NCBI RefSeq assembly: GCF_031010195.1
Contig: NZ_JAUAMC010000004.1
Location: 287,540-351,539 of the forward strand
Length of the DNA: 64,000 bases
From: Halomonas sp. SpR8
GTDB taxonomy: Bacteria; Pseudomonadota; Gammaproteobacteria; Pseudomonadales; Halomonadaceae
Reading direction: 5' to 3'
Every line of letters begins with the position of its first letter. The first letter of the stretch is position 1. The translations under genes and the position numbers were made by a program. Below are positions 63,786-64,000 of the stretch, piece by piece. The notes below the pieces were generated by a model that ran no database searches, was not told the DNA's origin, and saw only the letters and a list, made by a program, of their open reading frames with translations.

Positions 63786-64000
63786 AAACTGAAGAGTTTG
63801 ATCATGGCTCAGATTGAACGCTGGCGGCAGGCCTAACACATGCAAGTCGAGCGGTAGCAGGGGGTGCTTGCACCCCGCTGACGAGCGGCGGACGGGTGAG
63901 TAATGCATAGGAATCTGCCCGGTAGTGGGGGATAACCTGGGGAAACCCAGGCTAATACCGCATACGTCCTACGGGAGAAAGGGGGCTTCGGCTCCCGCTA
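63786..64000 (+). rRNA. rrs: 16S ribosomal RNA, 5' end (cut by the window)
   Basis: Begins with AAACTGAAGAGTTTGATCAT and continues with GGCTCAGATTGAACGCTGG, the universal bacterial 16S start. The V1 loop and the GAATCTGCCCGGTAGTGGGG region look Halomonas-like. About 215 bases are inside the window. Confidence 0.98.

Overview
This window is chromosomal DNA from a moderately GC-rich gammaproteobacterium, most probably Halomonas or a close relative (Halomonadaceae). The evidence is the 5' end of a 16S rRNA gene at the right edge, whose first variable region looks Halomonas-like, the rpsT-murJ-ribF-ileS-lspA-fkpB-ispH-pil gene order, and the protein sequences throughout. The genus is an inference from memory, not from a search.

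Layout. 1-2224: a polar amino acid (probably L-cystine) ABC transporter, cut at its 5' end. 2225-13437: housekeeping genes (rpsT, murJ, ribF, ileS, lspA, fkpB, ispH), a small type IV pilus minor-pilin operon (pilE-V-W-X type) and trpS. 13481-42712: a complete type VI secretion system (T6SS). hcp is transcribed leftward from a very good sigma-54 promoter. The rest runs rightward: tssB, tssC, tssE, tssF, tssG, tagH/fha, tssJ, tssK, tssL, tssH/clpV, a sigma-54 activator (vasH type), tagO, tssA, tssM, a GNAT-like protein, PAAR, vgrG, a DUF4123 adaptor, a 1158-residue VasX-like membrane-active effector and a membrane protein that may be its immunity factor. The core order matches the Vibrio cholerae vip/vas cluster as known from the literature. 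42713-62167: a YeeE/YedE (thiosulfate-type) transporter, maeA, acnA, trxB, fimT, thiO, a PP0621-like small protein, nadE, bamD, rluD, pgeF, clpB with a sigma-32 promoter, and ilvI-ilvH. 62168-64000: pssA, then tandem rrn promoters, a boxA antitermination site and the start of a 16S rRNA gene.

How the parts work together. The T6SS set holds everything needed for sheath (TssBC), baseplate (TssEFGK), membrane complex (TssJLM), cap (TssA), tube (Hcp), spike (VgrG, PAAR) and recycling (ClpV). The local sigma-54 activator very probably drives hcp. The PAAR-VgrG-DUF4123-effector-membrane protein block is a cargo module. The toxic end of the effector and the membrane part of its neighbour are lower in GC than the surroundings, which suggests exchange of the toxin/immunity end.

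The least explained non-coding signals are these: a run of eight adjacent hairpins in the long ilvI leader; inverted repeats placed like an enhancer upstream of the hcp sigma-54 promoter; a 24-bp palindrome over a promoter candidate upstream of tssB; a 16-bp direct repeat with 20-bp period upstream of acnA; a tandem repeat plus ribosome-site hairpin before rpsT; and a 10-codon upstream reading frame that carries the strong ribosome binding site in front of rluD. No CRISPR array, insertion sequence, integrase or tRNA gene was seen.
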